Positions 14,551 through 23,005 of a stretch of 64,000 nucleotides of DNA are shown piece by piece. Position 1 is the first letter of the stretch. Every line of letters starts with the position of its first letter. Origin of the DNA: Sphingomonas faeni (GTDB taxonomy: Bacteria > Pseudomonadota > Alphaproteobacteria > Sphingomonadales > Sphingomonadaceae); assembly GCF_023195535.1 (NCBI RefSeq), contig NZ_JALPNF010000003.1, positions 493,923 through 557,922 on the forward strand, read 5' to 3'. A program made the translations under genes and the position numbers. The notes beneath the pieces were generated by a model. It saw nothing but the letters and a program-made list of their open reading frames with translations, was not told the DNA's origin and made no database searches.

Positions 14551-15336
14551 ATGGTCGATTTTACCACTGCAGCCATCGTGACACGCCTCAAGGCTGTGTT
14601 CGCGGTGCGTAAATTCTCTTCGATCGGGCAATATGCGATCGCTGCGACGATGGGCGTCGCCGGGTTCGCTTCGACCGCAGCAGCGCAGGCCGGGGGGCCC
14701 GCCAAGACAGTCGCAAGCCAGGCGCACGGCGTCCAAGCCGCGACCGGTGGTCCGATGATCGCCGCCAACACCGAGGAAGCCACCGCCGATCTCCGCGCCG
14801 ACGCGCAGTTCCGCACGCTGTTCCAGACCTGGAAGAAGCTCGATGCCACCCAGCAAGGCGTTATCGCGATCCCGTCGGTCCAGCCGGTCCACTCGCTTTC
14901 GTTCACCAGCAATTTCGGGATCCGCTCGGATCCGTTCCGCGGTACCGCGGCGATGCATGCCGGCGTCGATATCCCCGGCCCGGTCGGCACGCCGATCTAT
15001 GCCACCGCCGACGGCGTCGTCGCGCACGCCGGTCGTCAGGGCGGCTACGGCAATCTGGTCGAGCTGAGCCACGGCAAGGGTATCGCCACCCGCTACGGCC
15101 ACCTTTCCAAGATCCTGGTCGCCGACAACACGCGCGTGACCCGCGGCCAGCTTATCGCGCTGATGGGCTCGACCGGGCGTTCGACCGGCCCGCATCTTCA
15201 CTATGAAGTCCGTATCGACGGCCACGCCGTCAACCCGATCCCGTTCCTGACGACCGCGGATTATCTGCTCGCCGCACAGGACCGCTCGGTCAAAGCGATC
15301 CCCGTCTCCACCGGCGGCCCCGCCGCGCAGGACTGA
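14551..15336 (+). CDS. M23 family metallopeptidase (LytM domain)
   Basis: Exported peptidoglycan hydrolase or amidase activator. The 261-residue protein has an N-terminal signal (IGQYAIAATMGVAGFASTAAAQA) and a complete LytM domain: FGIRSDPFRGTAAMHAGVDIPGPVGTPIYA (His and Asp zinc ligands in HAGVD), VVELSHGKGIATRYGHLSKI-like region, and the catalytic STGRSTGPHLHYEVRIDG (HLH). All zinc ligands are present, so it should be active. I chose the ATG at 14551, which gives a normal signal peptide; the frame is open further upstream. A terminator-like hairpin precedes it closely. Confidence 0.9.
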   Translation: MVDFTTAAIVTRLKAVFAVRKFSSIGQYAIAATMGVAGFASTAAAQAGGPAKTVASQAHGVQAATGGPMIAANTEEATADLRADAQFRTLFQTWKKLDATQQGVIAIPSVQPVHSLSFTSNFGIRSDPFRGTAAMHAGVDIPGPVGTPIYATADGVVAHAGRQGGYGNLVELSHGKGIATRYGHLSKILVADNTRVTRGQLIALMGSTGRSTGPHLHYEVRIDGHAVNPIPFLTTADYLLAAQDRSVKAIPVSTGGPAAQD

Positions 15337-15694
15337 TGCGGACGCAAGCGTAAGCGCTAATGTAGGCCGCACCCCCTTCATCCCGGCAAAAGCCGGGACC
15401 TCGACCCACGGGGACGGATTATCGATATCCGGCCACCCCATTACCGCCCGTACCGTCATCCCAGCGGAAGCTGGGATATCCCACCACGGGGACGGACCAT
15501 CAGAATGAGAGCCCAGCTTTCGCTGGGATGACGGGCGAGGCGGCGGCGCCGGTCCTACGGTAAGGCACCGGTGCCGATCCTACGCCCAGGCAGCAGCGCC
15601 GGTCCTACGGGCGAGCCACGGATGCCGATCTCGGAACCTTCCGGACGCTAACCCCAAGGTTGCCGCCGCTCCCCCAACCCCCTATCTCCAAGCG
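15337..15694. repeat. Noncoding gap with inverted and direct repeats
   Basis: No gene is seen in these 358 bp. It holds a CATCCCGGCAAAAGCCGGGA hairpin at about 15379, a larger inverted repeat at 15455-15532 (GTCATCCCAGCG... paired with ...CGCTGGGATGAC), and two direct copies of GCGCCGGTCCTACGG exactly 50 bp apart (15546 and 15596) with partly conserved sequence between. Typical repetitive extragenic material. Confidence 0.7.
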
Positions 15695-16033
15695 ATGGCA
15701 ACGCTGGCTCCCGACATCATCCTCACCCCCTCCGCTGCGGCGCGCGTCGCGGCGATCGCCGTCAAACAGGGGAAGCCGGCCATCCTCCGGCTCTCGGTCG
15801 ATGGCGGTGGCTGTTCCGGGTTCCAGTATAAATTCGGGTTCGCCGACTCAGTCGAATCCGATGACGTCATCGCCGAGCATGACGGCGTGAAGCTCGTCGT
15901 CGACAGCGTCAGCATCGATCTCGTCCGCGGGTGTGCGGTCGATTACGTCGAGTCGCTCGCTGGCGCCGCGTTCAAGGTCGAGAATCCCAACGCCGCATCG
16001 GGTTGCGGCTGCGGCTCCAGCTTCTCGGTCTGA
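15695..16033 (+). CDS. erpA: Iron-sulfur cluster insertion protein ErpA
   Basis: A-type carrier that hands iron-sulfur clusters to apoproteins. The 112-residue protein has the HesB/IscA fold signature: LRLSVDGGGCSGFQYKFGF with the first cluster Cys, a long spacer, then the C-terminal NPNAASGCGCGSSFSV with the paired Cys residues. The DxxS/FKVENPNA region matches ErpA better than IscA. Followed after 8 bp by xthA on the same strand, an arrangement common in alphaproteobacteria. Confidence 0.93.
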   Translation: MATLAPDIILTPSAAARVAAIAVKQGKPAILRLSVDGGGCSGFQYKFGFADSVESDDVIAEHDGVKLVVDSVSIDLVRGCAVDYVESLAGAAFKVENPNAASGCGCGSSFSV

Positions 16034-16041
16034 TCCGCCCC

Positions 16042-16812
16042 ATGAAAATCGTCACGTACAACGTCAACGGCATCAAAGCGCGGTTGCCGCGGCTGATCGA
16101 GTATCTCGTCGAAGAACAACCCGACATCGTCTGTCTTCAGGAACTCAAGTCGAGCGACGACACCTTCCCGATCGCGGACATAGAAGCGGTCGGCTACGGC
16201 GCAGTCTGGCACGGCCAGAAGGCGTGGAACGGCGTCGCGATCCTCGCAAAGAGCGGCACGCCCGTCGTCCGCCAGCGCGGCTTGGAAGGCGAACCCGAGG
16301 ACGAGCACAGCCGCTACATCGAGGCGGAAATCGACGGCCTGATCGTGGCCGCGCTGTATCTCCCCAACGGCAATCCGCAGCCGGGCCCGAAGTTCGACTA
16401 TAAACTGCGTTGGATGGACCGCCTCGCCGACCGTGCGCGCGTGCTGCTGGCCGAGGAAAAGCCGGCGATCCTCGCGGGCGACTACAACGTCATCGCCAAC
16501 GACGACGACACCTACTCGATCCGCGCGATGCAGGATGATGCGCTGATGCAGCCCGAAAGCCGTGAGCATTACCGTGCGCTCGTCGCACAAGGCTGGACCG
16601 ATGCGCTCCGCACGCAATTCCCCAAGGGTGGCGTCTGGACGTTCTGGGATTACCAGGCCGGCGCATGGCAGCGCGACGCAGGGTTCCGGATCGATCACCT
16701 GCTGCTCAGCCCGCAGGCCGCCGACCGGATGATCGATGCCGGCGTCGACAAGGCCTATCGCGGCCGCGAAAAAGCCAGCGACCACGCGCCGACCTGGGTC
16801 CGGTTGCGTTGA
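16042..16812 (+). CDS. xthA: Exodeoxyribonuclease III
   Basis: DNA repair nuclease with AP-endonuclease and 3'-exonuclease activity. The 256-residue protein has the full exonuclease III/APE1 set: TYNVNGIKARLP, CLQELKSSD with the metal-binding Glu, LPNGNPQPGPKFDYKLRWM, LAGDYNVIAND with the catalytic Asp-Asn pair, and DHAPTWV with the catalytic His at the C-terminus. Starts 8 bp after erpA, and its stop overlaps the TTG start of the next gene, so the three form an operon. Confidence 0.96.
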   Translation: MKIVTYNVNGIKARLPRLIEYLVEEQPDIVCLQELKSSDDTFPIADIEAVGYGAVWHGQKAWNGVAILAKSGTPVVRQRGLEGEPEDEHSRYIEAEIDGLIVAALYLPNGNPQPGPKFDYKLRWMDRLADRARVLLAEEKPAILAGDYNVIANDDDTYSIRAMQDDALMQPESREHYRALVAQGWTDALRTQFPKGGVWTFWDYQAGAWQRDAGFRIDHLLLSPQAADRMIDAGVDKAYRGREKASDHAPTWVRLR

Positions 16813-17615
16813 CGCGCCTAATCCGCGTCGCGCTGGCGGGTGTTTTGGTTGCGAGTGTTGGCTTCTCGGGTACGGCATCGGCGCAGGAGCGCGAATACTG
16901 CCCGGATCGGCCGGGTCTCGATACGCCTGCCTGCACGATCGCACCGGGGCGCATTTCGGTCGAGACGTCGCTGGCCGACTGGACGCGCGACGACCAGCCG
17001 CGCTCGCGCGAGGACAGCATCCTGTTTGGCGACACGCTAGTCCGCGTCGGCGTCAGCGACACGATCGAGGCGCGGATCGGCTGGACGCCGTTCGGGCATG
17101 ACCGGATTCGCGACCCGAGCGGGATCGATTCGGTGAACGGGGTCGGCGATGTTTCGCTCGGGATGAAGGCGAACCTCCACCACCCGGACGGCTCGGACCT
17201 GTCGGTATCGGTGCTGCCGTTCGTGACGCTGCCGGTCGGGCGGTCGTCGATCGACGCGGGCGACTGGGGCGCGGGGTTTCTCGTGCCGTTGACCTACGAA
17301 CTGTCGGATTCGGTATCGCTCGACCTGACGCCGGAGATCGATGCGGCGGTCGACCAGGACGGCAATGGTCGGCATCTCGCGTATAGCTCGACAGCCGGCC
17401 TGTCGGTCGAGGTCGCCAAGACCGTTACGCTGACCGGCGAATTACAGGCGTTGCGCGACAACGATCCGGAGAAGCATGCGACGCAGGCGCTCGCCGCGCT
17501 CTCGCTGGCGTGGATGGCGAACGATGATCTCCAGTTCGACATGTTCGGCGCGGCCGGGCTGAACCACGATACGCCCGACGCGCGGGTGTATGCCGGGTTA
17601 TCGCGGAGGTTCTAG
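16809..17615 (+). CDS. Outer-membrane beta-barrel protein, Phenol_MetA_deg-like transporter family
   Basis: A 268-residue exported protein. The TTG at 16809 overlaps the xthA stop and gives a clean signal peptide (LIRVALAGVLVASVGFSGTASAQ). The mature part is rich in alternating beta strands (VRVGVSDTIEARIGWTPFG, DVSLGMKANL, LSVSVLPFVTLPVG, VSLDLTPEIDAAV) and ends in the outer-membrane-barrel type SRRF. This resembles the family annotated as putative transporter or meta-pathway phenol degradation protein. Substrate cannot be inferred. The next gene starts at the very next base. Confidence 0.75.
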   Translation: MTRLIRVALAGVLVASVGFSGTASAQEREYCPDRPGLDTPACTIAPGRISVETSLADWTRDDQPRSREDSILFGDTLVRVGVSDTIEARIGWTPFGHDRIRDPSGIDSVNGVGDVSLGMKANLHHPDGSDLSVSVLPFVTLPVGRSSIDAGDWGAGFLVPLTYELSDSVSLDLTPEIDAAVDQDGNGRHLAYSSTAGLSVEVAKTVTLTGELQALRDNDPEKHATQALAALSLAWMANDDLQFDMFGAAGLNHDTPDARVYAGLSRRF

Positions 17616-17942
17616 ATGCTGGTCGGCTTGCTCCTGCTGCAAGCGATAGCCGGGCCGCCGCTCCCGCCGGAACTGCGCAAGCGCGCGCCGCGGGCGACGA
17701 TGGCGTGTCCGGTACAGGCTGATCCCGATGGCGAGATCGTCGTCTGCGCGCGGCCGACCGATCAGCGCGTCGCCAAACTGGCCGAGCCCGTCCAGCCTGC
17801 GCGCGGCGATCCGCTGTCGTTTCGGCTGCCGGGGGGAGGAACGGGCAATGTCCACGCCATTCGTACCGAACTGCCCGGTGCGAGCGGGCAGGGGGGCGCG
17901 GTGACGCTGAAGATGCCGTTCGGCAGGGGGAAGCGGGAGTAG
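17616..17942 (+). CDS. Small exported protein of unknown function
   Basis: A 108-residue protein with a short hydrophobic start (MLVGLLLLQAIAGPPLPPEL) that may act as a signal, a pair of cysteines (MACPVQADPDGEIVVCARP) spaced for a disulfide, and a polar Gly-rich tail ending GRGKRE. The motif D.(D/G)GEIVVC.R is seen in small secreted sphingomonad proteins; no function is known to me. The ATG abuts the stop of the barrel gene, with GGAGG 9-10 bases upstream, so it is translated with it. Confidence 0.65.
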   Translation: MLVGLLLLQAIAGPPLPPELRKRAPRATMACPVQADPDGEIVVCARPTDQRVAKLAEPVQPARGDPLSFRLPGGGTGNVHAIRTELPGASGQGGAVTLKMPFGRGKRE

Positions 17943-17975
17943 GGCCGCGCGCCCTGCGTCATACTGACGCCTCCC

Positions 17976-18055
17976 GTCATCCTGACGAAAGTCAGGACCC
18001 AGGGTTCAGAATGCTGCTCTGTTGGGCTCTGGGTCCTGACTTTCGTCAGGATGAC
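17976..18055. repeat. Paired REP element, family 1, copy 1
   Basis: Perfect 27-bp inverted repeat (arms 17976-18002 and 18029-18055). Each arm itself contains a hairpin CCTGAC-GAAA-GTCAGG with a GNRA tetraloop. Two near-identical copies occur at 25067-25146 and 31708-31787. Lies between convergent genes. Confidence 0.9.
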
Positions 18056-18104
18056 AACCTTTAGCGGCCTTTCCCTCGCTGCGACGTTCAGCGGCCTTGG
18101 CCCC

Positions 18105-19256
18105 CTAGAGCGGCCGCTCGTACACCTGGTACACCTTGTTAACCCGGCTCTCGATCGTCTCCGCGATCGACCGCATCCCCTGGTTGTCGTCCAGAATCCA
18201 GCCGATTTCCGCGCGCTTCGCATCATAATGCTCGACCGACGCACGGCGGATATATTCGATCATCATGAAGGCCAGCTGGCTCGCCATCCGCGACGCCTGC
18301 AACTCCTTCACCACGCCCATCAGCGGCACGCGCACCGTCCGCACCTTGGGCTTGCGCAGCCACCACAACAGTTTCGCCCAGCCGAACGGGAGCAGGCTGC
18401 CGTTCAGCGGCTTGATCGCCTCGTTCAGGTCGGGAAGCGTGATCATGAACGCGACCGGCTTGCCGTCCAGCTCGGCGATCCGGATCAGGTCGTTGAAGAC
18501 GATCGGCTTCAGCTTGACGCCAACGTCCTTGATCTCCGGAGGGGTCAAGGGCACGAACCCCCAATTGTCGCGCCACGCGTCGTTGAGGATAGACAGGATG
18601 ATCGCCGCCTCTTCCTCGAACTTGGTCTTGTCGACGTTGCGGACGGTGATCCGCGGGTTCTTCTCGCCCGACTTGATGATCCGCTGGACGATCGGTGGGA
18701 ATTGCTTCGTGACGTCGACCTCGTAGGTCATCAGCCGCTTGACCGGGCGATACTGCGCCCATTCGATCCAGCCGCGATATTCGCGCTTGGCGTGGCCCAT
18801 CATGATCGTCGGCGGATGATCGTAACCGTCGATCAGCAGCCCCGGCTCCTCCCAGATCGACATGCTGATCGGCCCGAGCACGCGCGTCATGCCTTGCTCA
18901 CGCAGCCAGTCCTCGGCGCGGGCGAGCAGCGCCTGGAAGATGTCCTGCCGTTCGGCTTCCATCAGCCCCCATTGGCCGACGCCGGGACCGAAGCCCTGCT
19001 CGGGCGGCATCGTCAGCGCGAGCGTATCGATGTGCGCGGAGATGCGGCCGACGACCCGGCCGTCCTCCTCGGCGAGGAACAATTGCGCCTTGGCATGGCT
19101 GAACCAGCCGTTCTTGTCGGGCGTGATCAGCCCGAGCGCCTCGGACTTCAGCGGCGGCACCCAGTTGGGATCGTCGGCGTAAAGTCGGAACGGGAGATCG
19201 ATGAAGATTTTCCGGTCCTTCTTCGTCTCGACCGGACGGATCGTAAGCTTAGCCAT
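18105..19256 (-). CDS. bcerS: Bacterial ceramide synthase-like N-acyltransferase (GNAT/YghO-like)
   Basis: Probable N-acyltransferase of sphingolipid synthesis. The 383-residue protein begins with a YghO-like GNAT-fold region (IDLPFRLYADDPNWVPPL, LFLAEEDGRVVGRISAHID, GLMEAERQDIFQALLARAEDWL) and continues with GPISMSIWEEPGLLIDGYDHPPTIMMGH. Known: in Caulobacter a protein of this type is the ceramide synthase that acylates 3-ketosphinganine. Here it lies in the same region as spt, an acyl carrier protein and a ceramide reductase-like gene, about 6 kb away, and is divergent from a desaturase. Assignment rests on synteny and general family resemblance, so a different acyl-transfer role is possible. 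Confidence 0.72.
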   Translation of the reverse strand: MAKLTIRPVETKKDRKIFIDLPFRLYADDPNWVPPLKSEALGLITPDKNGWFSHAKAQLFLAEEDGRVVGRISAHIDTLALTMPPEQGFGPGVGQWGLMEAERQDIFQALLARAEDWLREQGMTRVLGPISMSIWEEPGLLIDGYDHPPTIMMGHAKREYRGWIEWAQYRPVKRLMTYEVDVTKQFPPIVQRIIKSGEKNPRITVRNVDKTKFEEEAAIILSILNDAWRDNWGFVPLTPPEIKDVGVKLKPIVFNDLIRIAELDGKPVAFMITLPDLNEAIKPLNGSLLPFGWAKLLWWLRKPKVRTVRVPLMGVVKELQASRMASQLAFMMIEYIRRASVEHYDAKRAEIGWILDDNQGMRSIAETIESRVNKVYQVYERPL

Positions 19257-19419
19257 GTGTCGTTCCCGAAAACGCAGTCGCGCGTGTCTAGCCAGCGTCC
19301 GGCGTAAAGGCGAGTGACACGTGCGTCATCGCGGCAGCCGGTCAGAGTGATCGGGTTTCCTCGCGCCGAGACAAGCGCGCAACCTGTAAATGCCACGCTG
19401 CGGCCACTATCTTCGGGCA

Positions 19420-20529
19420 ATGGACATGCCCATGGATACCTCGCTCAGCCTCGCTCGCGGCACGGCCGCTCCAGCCCCAGCAACACCCGGTGCGGGTGTT
19501 GTGCGTATCGCCGACGACAAGCCGATGCTGCGCGCTGCGGCGGACCTGACGCGCGATCTCGTGAAGCCACGGCCGGCGGTGTATTGGGGCGACCTTATCG
19601 CGTCGATGGTGCTGGGCTATGGCGCGCTGTTCGTGGCGGCGACGAGCGACTCGACGGCGGTGGCGGTGATCGCCGCGATCGCGTCGGTGCTCGGGCTGTA
19701 CCGCGGGCTGAGCTTCATCCACGAAGTCAGCCACATGAAGCATGCCTCGGTACCGAACTTCCGGCTCGGCTGGAACATTCTCGTCGGCGTGCCGATGCTG
19801 ACGCCGTCATTCATGTATGAGGGGGTGCACAACCTCCATCACGCCAAGACGCGCTATGGCACGGTTGAGGATCCCGAATATCTGCCGCTGGCGCTGATGA
19901 AGCCGTGGACGTTGCCGCTGTTCATCGTCGTGTCGGCTCTGGCGCCGATCGCGCTGATCATCCGGTTCGCGATCCTGTCACCGCTTTCGCTGCTCTCGCC
20001 GAAGCTGCGGACGATGGTCGTCGAGCGCTATTCGGCGCTGGCGATCAACCCGCAATTCCGCCGTCGTGCGCCCGAGGGTGAGGCGAAGGCCTATTGGAAC
20101 CGCCTCGAGGTTGCGGCGAGCCTGTGGGCGATCACGCTGATCGCGATCACGGTGACGGGCGTGCTGCCGCTGCGTGCGTTCCTGACGATCCTGGGCGTCG
20201 CCTCTGCGTTCGCGGTGCTCAATCAGGTCCGCACCCTCGTCGCGCATCTTTGGGAGAATGACGGCGAGCCGATGACGGTGACGGCGCAGTATCTCGACAC
20301 GGTCAACGTGCCGCCGCCGGCGTTGCTGCCCGCGCTGTGGGCGCCGGTCGGACTGCGCTACCACGCGCTGCATCACCTGCTGCCGGGGCTGCCCTATCAT
20401 GCGCTGGGCGAGGCGCATCGCCGGATTTCGGCCGAGCTGGACGCGATGTCGCCGTATCACAAGGCGAGCTATCCGGGGTTGCCGGGGCTGGTGAGCAAGA
20501 TCGCCCGCAGCACGATGGTGCGCCGCTGA
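19420..20529 (+). CDS. Membrane fatty acid desaturase family protein
   Basis: Integral-membrane di-iron enzyme. The three histidine boxes are present: HEVSHMKH (about residue 98), HNLHHAKT (about 140) and YHALHHLLP (about 315), separated by hydrophobic helices. Length is about 369 residues from the ATG at 19420; an upstream ATG at 19390 is also in frame. Divergent from the ceramide synthase-like gene and next to lptG/lptF, so it could desaturate or hydroxylate a sphingolipid or phospholipid acyl chain. Substrate and product are inference only. Confidence 0.82.
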   Translation: MDMPMDTSLSLARGTAAPAPATPGAGVVRIADDKPMLRAAADLTRDLVKPRPAVYWGDLIASMVLGYGALFVAATSDSTAVAVIAAIASVLGLYRGLSFIHEVSHMKHASVPNFRLGWNILVGVPMLTPSFMYEGVHNLHHAKTRYGTVEDPEYLPLALMKPWTLPLFIVVSALAPIALIIRFAILSPLSLLSPKLRTMVVERYSALAINPQFRRRAPEGEAKAYWNRLEVAASLWAITLIAITVTGVLPLRAFLTILGVASAFAVLNQVRTLVAHLWENDGEPMTVTAQYLDTVNVPPPALLPALWAPVGLRYHALHHLLPGLPYHALGEAHRRISAELDAMSPYHKASYPGLPGLVSKIARSTMVRR

Positions 20530-20535
20530 TCTAAG

Positions 20536-20594
20536 CTTGTTTCCCCGCGAAGGCGGGGACCCAGACTGGGCTCCCGCCTTCACGGGAGAACAAG
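20536..20594. repeat. REP element, family 2, copy a
   Basis: Inverted repeat CTTGTTTCCCCGCGAAGGCG ... CCGCCTT...AACAAG between the convergent desaturase and lptG genes. Related copies are at 33498-33554, 54527-54583, 60574-60635, 61467-61543 and 63849-63878. Confidence 0.85.
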
Positions 20595-20615
20595 GACTAG
20601 CAGGATGCCGTCCGG

Positions 20616-21716
20616 TCATTCCTCGGACCGGATCAGCACAGCTTCGCCGATCAGGAAGAACAGCAGGAACGGCGCCCAAGCGGCGAGAAACGGCGGATAA
20701 GCCCCAAGATTGCCCATCGCCAACGCGAAATTATCCGCGACGAAGAACGCGAACCCCAGCCCCATACCGATCACCGCGCGCACGAACAGCTTGCCGGATC
20801 GGGCGATGCCGAACGCCGCGACCGCGCCGAGCAACGGCATCAGCACCGACGACAGCGGCCCCGACAGCTTGTGCCACAACGACCCCTCGAGCGCCTTGGT
20901 CGGCCGCCCCGCGTCGGACAGGTCGCCGATGGCCGCCTTCAGCGCACCGAATGACAGCCCGTCCGCATCGACGCTCGCCAGCGTGAACTGATCCGGTCGC
21001 ACGTCCTTCGCGATCACCACCGAGCCGAGATTGGTGACCGAACCGCGCGCTACGTCGAACCGCGTCGCCGGCCCGATCAGCCAGCCGCCACCGGGCGCGA
21101 GCTTGCCGTGATCGGCGCGCAGGATGGCAACGAGGTTGCCGCCGGTCCGATCGTACAGCGTGATCCCGCCAAGCCGGGTCGCATCGCCGCGCCCGCGGAT
21201 CTGCGCGACCTCGATCAAATCGTCGCCGTCGCGCACCCACACGTTCGCGCGGTCGCCGCGATCGATCGGCAGCTTGCCGTAATTCACCTTCTGCCACTGG
21301 TTCAGTGTCGCGGTCGAGCGCGCCACGACCCGGTCGTTGAACACGAAACTGATCACCGCCACGCCGAGGCTCGCCACCAGCAGCGGCGCGAGCACCTGAT
21401 GCGCGGAGAGCCCCGAGCCCTTCAGCGCGACGATCTCGCTATTCTGGTTCATCGTGATCAGCGTCAGGATCGTTCCCAGCAGCACCGAGAAGGGCAGGAA
21501 CCGCGACACGATCTGCGGCACGCGCAGAGCGACATATTGCCAGATCTGCGCGTCGCCATTGCCGGGAAAAGCGAGAATGTCGCCCGACTCGCTCAGCAGG
21601 TCGAGCGCCTGGAGCACCAGGACGAGCGCGGCCAGTACGGCGAACGTCCGCACCAGGAACATCCGCCCCATGTAGATCGCGACCGTGCGCGACGGGAAGA
21701 AGCTGACGGTTTTCAT
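20616..21716 (-). CDS. lptG: LPS/glycolipid export permease LptG
   Basis: Inner-membrane permease of the LptB2FG ABC transporter that extracts lipopolysaccharide (or, in sphingomonads lacking LPS, probably glycosphingolipid) for delivery to the outer membrane. The 366-residue protein has the YjgP/YjgQ layout: three N-terminal helices (TLALVLVLQALDLL, LPFSVLLGTILTLITMNQNSEIVALKGSGLS), a periplasmic beta-jellyroll (about 130-265), and three C-terminal helices. The coupling region NSEIVALKGSG is intact. Starts within the lptF stop (ATGA overlap). The LptB ATPase is not in the window. Confidence 0.9.
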   Translation of the reverse strand: MKTVSFFPSRTVAIYMGRMFLVRTFAVLAALVLVLQALDLLSESGDILAFPGNGDAQIWQYVALRVPQIVSRFLPFSVLLGTILTLITMNQNSEIVALKGSGLSAHQVLAPLLVASLGVAVISFVFNDRVVARSTATLNQWQKVNYGKLPIDRGDRANVWVRDGDDLIEVAQIRGRGDATRLGGITLYDRTGGNLVAILRADHGKLAPGGGWLIGPATRFDVARGSVTNLGSVVIAKDVRPDQFTLASVDADGLSFGALKAAIGDLSDAGRPTKALEGSLWHKLSGPLSSVLMPLLGAVAAFGIARSGKLFVRAVIGMGLGFAFFVADNFALAMGNLGAYPPFLAAWAPFLLFFLIGEAVLIRSEE

Positions 21717-22918
21717 GCGGTCTTGCTCGTCTGCGACTTAGGCCGGAAGCCCGGAATGCGCTTGGTGATGGCCTTGAACGTCTTCGAGAAGACGCGTTCG
21801 AGCGCGCCGATCGGTTGCCCGCCGGGGACGTAGGCGATGGTGTAGTACATCCACAGGATCAGCCCGGCGAAGATCGTGAACGGCACCCACAGCGCGATGA
21901 TCGGGTCGATCCGGCCGAGTTCGCCGACGTCCGCGGCATATTGGTTCACCTTGTGATAGGTGACGATCATCACGATCGACAGGAACACCCCGAGCGCGGA
22001 CGAGGATCGCTTGGGCGGCACCCCGAGCGCGAGCGCGAGCAGCGGCAACAGGAACATCGTCGCGACCTCGGCAAGGCGGAAGTGGAACTCCGATCGGCTG
22101 CCGTCGCGTTGCTCCAGCGTCGCGCCGCGCTGACCCTGCTTGGCCAGCTCAGGCAGCGTATATTCGAGATTACGCCCGCCACGGACACGAAAACTCTCGA
22201 ACTTGGGCAGGTTGATCGGCAGATCGTGGCTGGTGAAGGTCAAAACGCGGGGTGTCTTGAACTCGGGCTTGTTGTGGACGAGCGTGCCGTTCGCGAGCCG
22301 GAAGGTGATGACGTTGGGATCGTCGGTCGCCAGAAACTTGCCCTTCTCCGCGGTGACGCCCAGCCAATCGCCAGTCTGGGTCGACGCATGGACGAAGATG
22401 CCCGACAGTTCGCGGCCCTTGTCCTTGCTCTCCTCGATCCGCAGCGTCATCCGCTGGCCGAGATTGGTGAACTCGCCGACCTTGATCGACGCGCCGAGCG
22501 CACCGGTGCGCAACTCGAACCGCAACCCCTCGTAATAATAGCGGGCGATCGGCTGGACGTAGCCGACGATCGCCAGGTTCAGCAGCGCCAGCGCGATCGT
22601 GTACATGTATGGCACGCGCAGCAGCCGGTTGTAGCTCATGCCGACACCGCGCAGCACGTCCAGCTCGGACGAAGTCGAAAGCCGGCGGAACGCGAGCAGG
22701 ATGCCGAGCATCAGCCCGATCGGAATGCCGAGCCCGAGATATTCGGGCAGCAGATTGGCGAGCATTCGCCACACGACGCTGATCGGACCGCCCTGCGTCG
22801 CGACGAAATTGAACAGCCCGAGCATGCGATCGAGCACAAACAGCATGACGGCGATCAGCAGCGTCGAGAACAGCGGCACCGCGATCAGCCGGGCCATGTA
22901 GCGGTCGATGGATTTCAT
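21713..22918 (-). CDS. lptF: LPS/glycolipid export permease LptF
   Basis: Partner permease of LptG. The 401-residue protein shows the LptF pattern: IDRYMARLIAVPLFSTLLIAVMLFVLDRMLGL at the N-terminus, GLGIPIGLMLGILLAFRRLSTSSELDVLRGVGMS as coupling helix, a periplasmic domain, and C-terminal helices (MFLLPLLALALGVPPKRSSS). Overlaps lptG by four bases. Placement in the sphingolipid region suggests that its cargo includes glycosphingolipid, which replaces LPS in sphingomonads; that is inference. Confidence 0.9.
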   Translation of the reverse strand: MKSIDRYMARLIAVPLFSTLLIAVMLFVLDRMLGLFNFVATQGGPISVVWRMLANLLPEYLGLGIPIGLMLGILLAFRRLSTSSELDVLRGVGMSYNRLLRVPYMYTIALALLNLAIVGYVQPIARYYYEGLRFELRTGALGASIKVGEFTNLGQRMTLRIEESKDKGRELSGIFVHASTQTGDWLGVTAEKGKFLATDDPNVITFRLANGTLVHNKPEFKTPRVLTFTSHDLPINLPKFESFRVRGGRNLEYTLPELAKQGQRGATLEQRDGSRSEFHFRLAEVATMFLLPLLALALGVPPKRSSSALGVFLSIVMIVTYHKVNQYAADVGELGRIDPIIALWVPFTIFAGLILWMYYTIAYVPGGQPIGALERVFSKTFKAITKRIPGFRPKSQTSKTA

Positions 22919-23005
22919 GCGCGGGTTGGGCTCGGTCTGCTGGGTCGCGCGGGTATAGAGGGGCAGGGGCGAAGCGTCATCCCCTATCGCCGCATCAGTG
23001 AACGA

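Noticed and set aside
18051..19307. 418-codon plus-strand frame opposite the ceramide synthase-like gene
   Set aside because: Antisense composition (Arg/His/Asp/Gln-rich), starts inside a REP element; the minus-strand gene has clear homology features.
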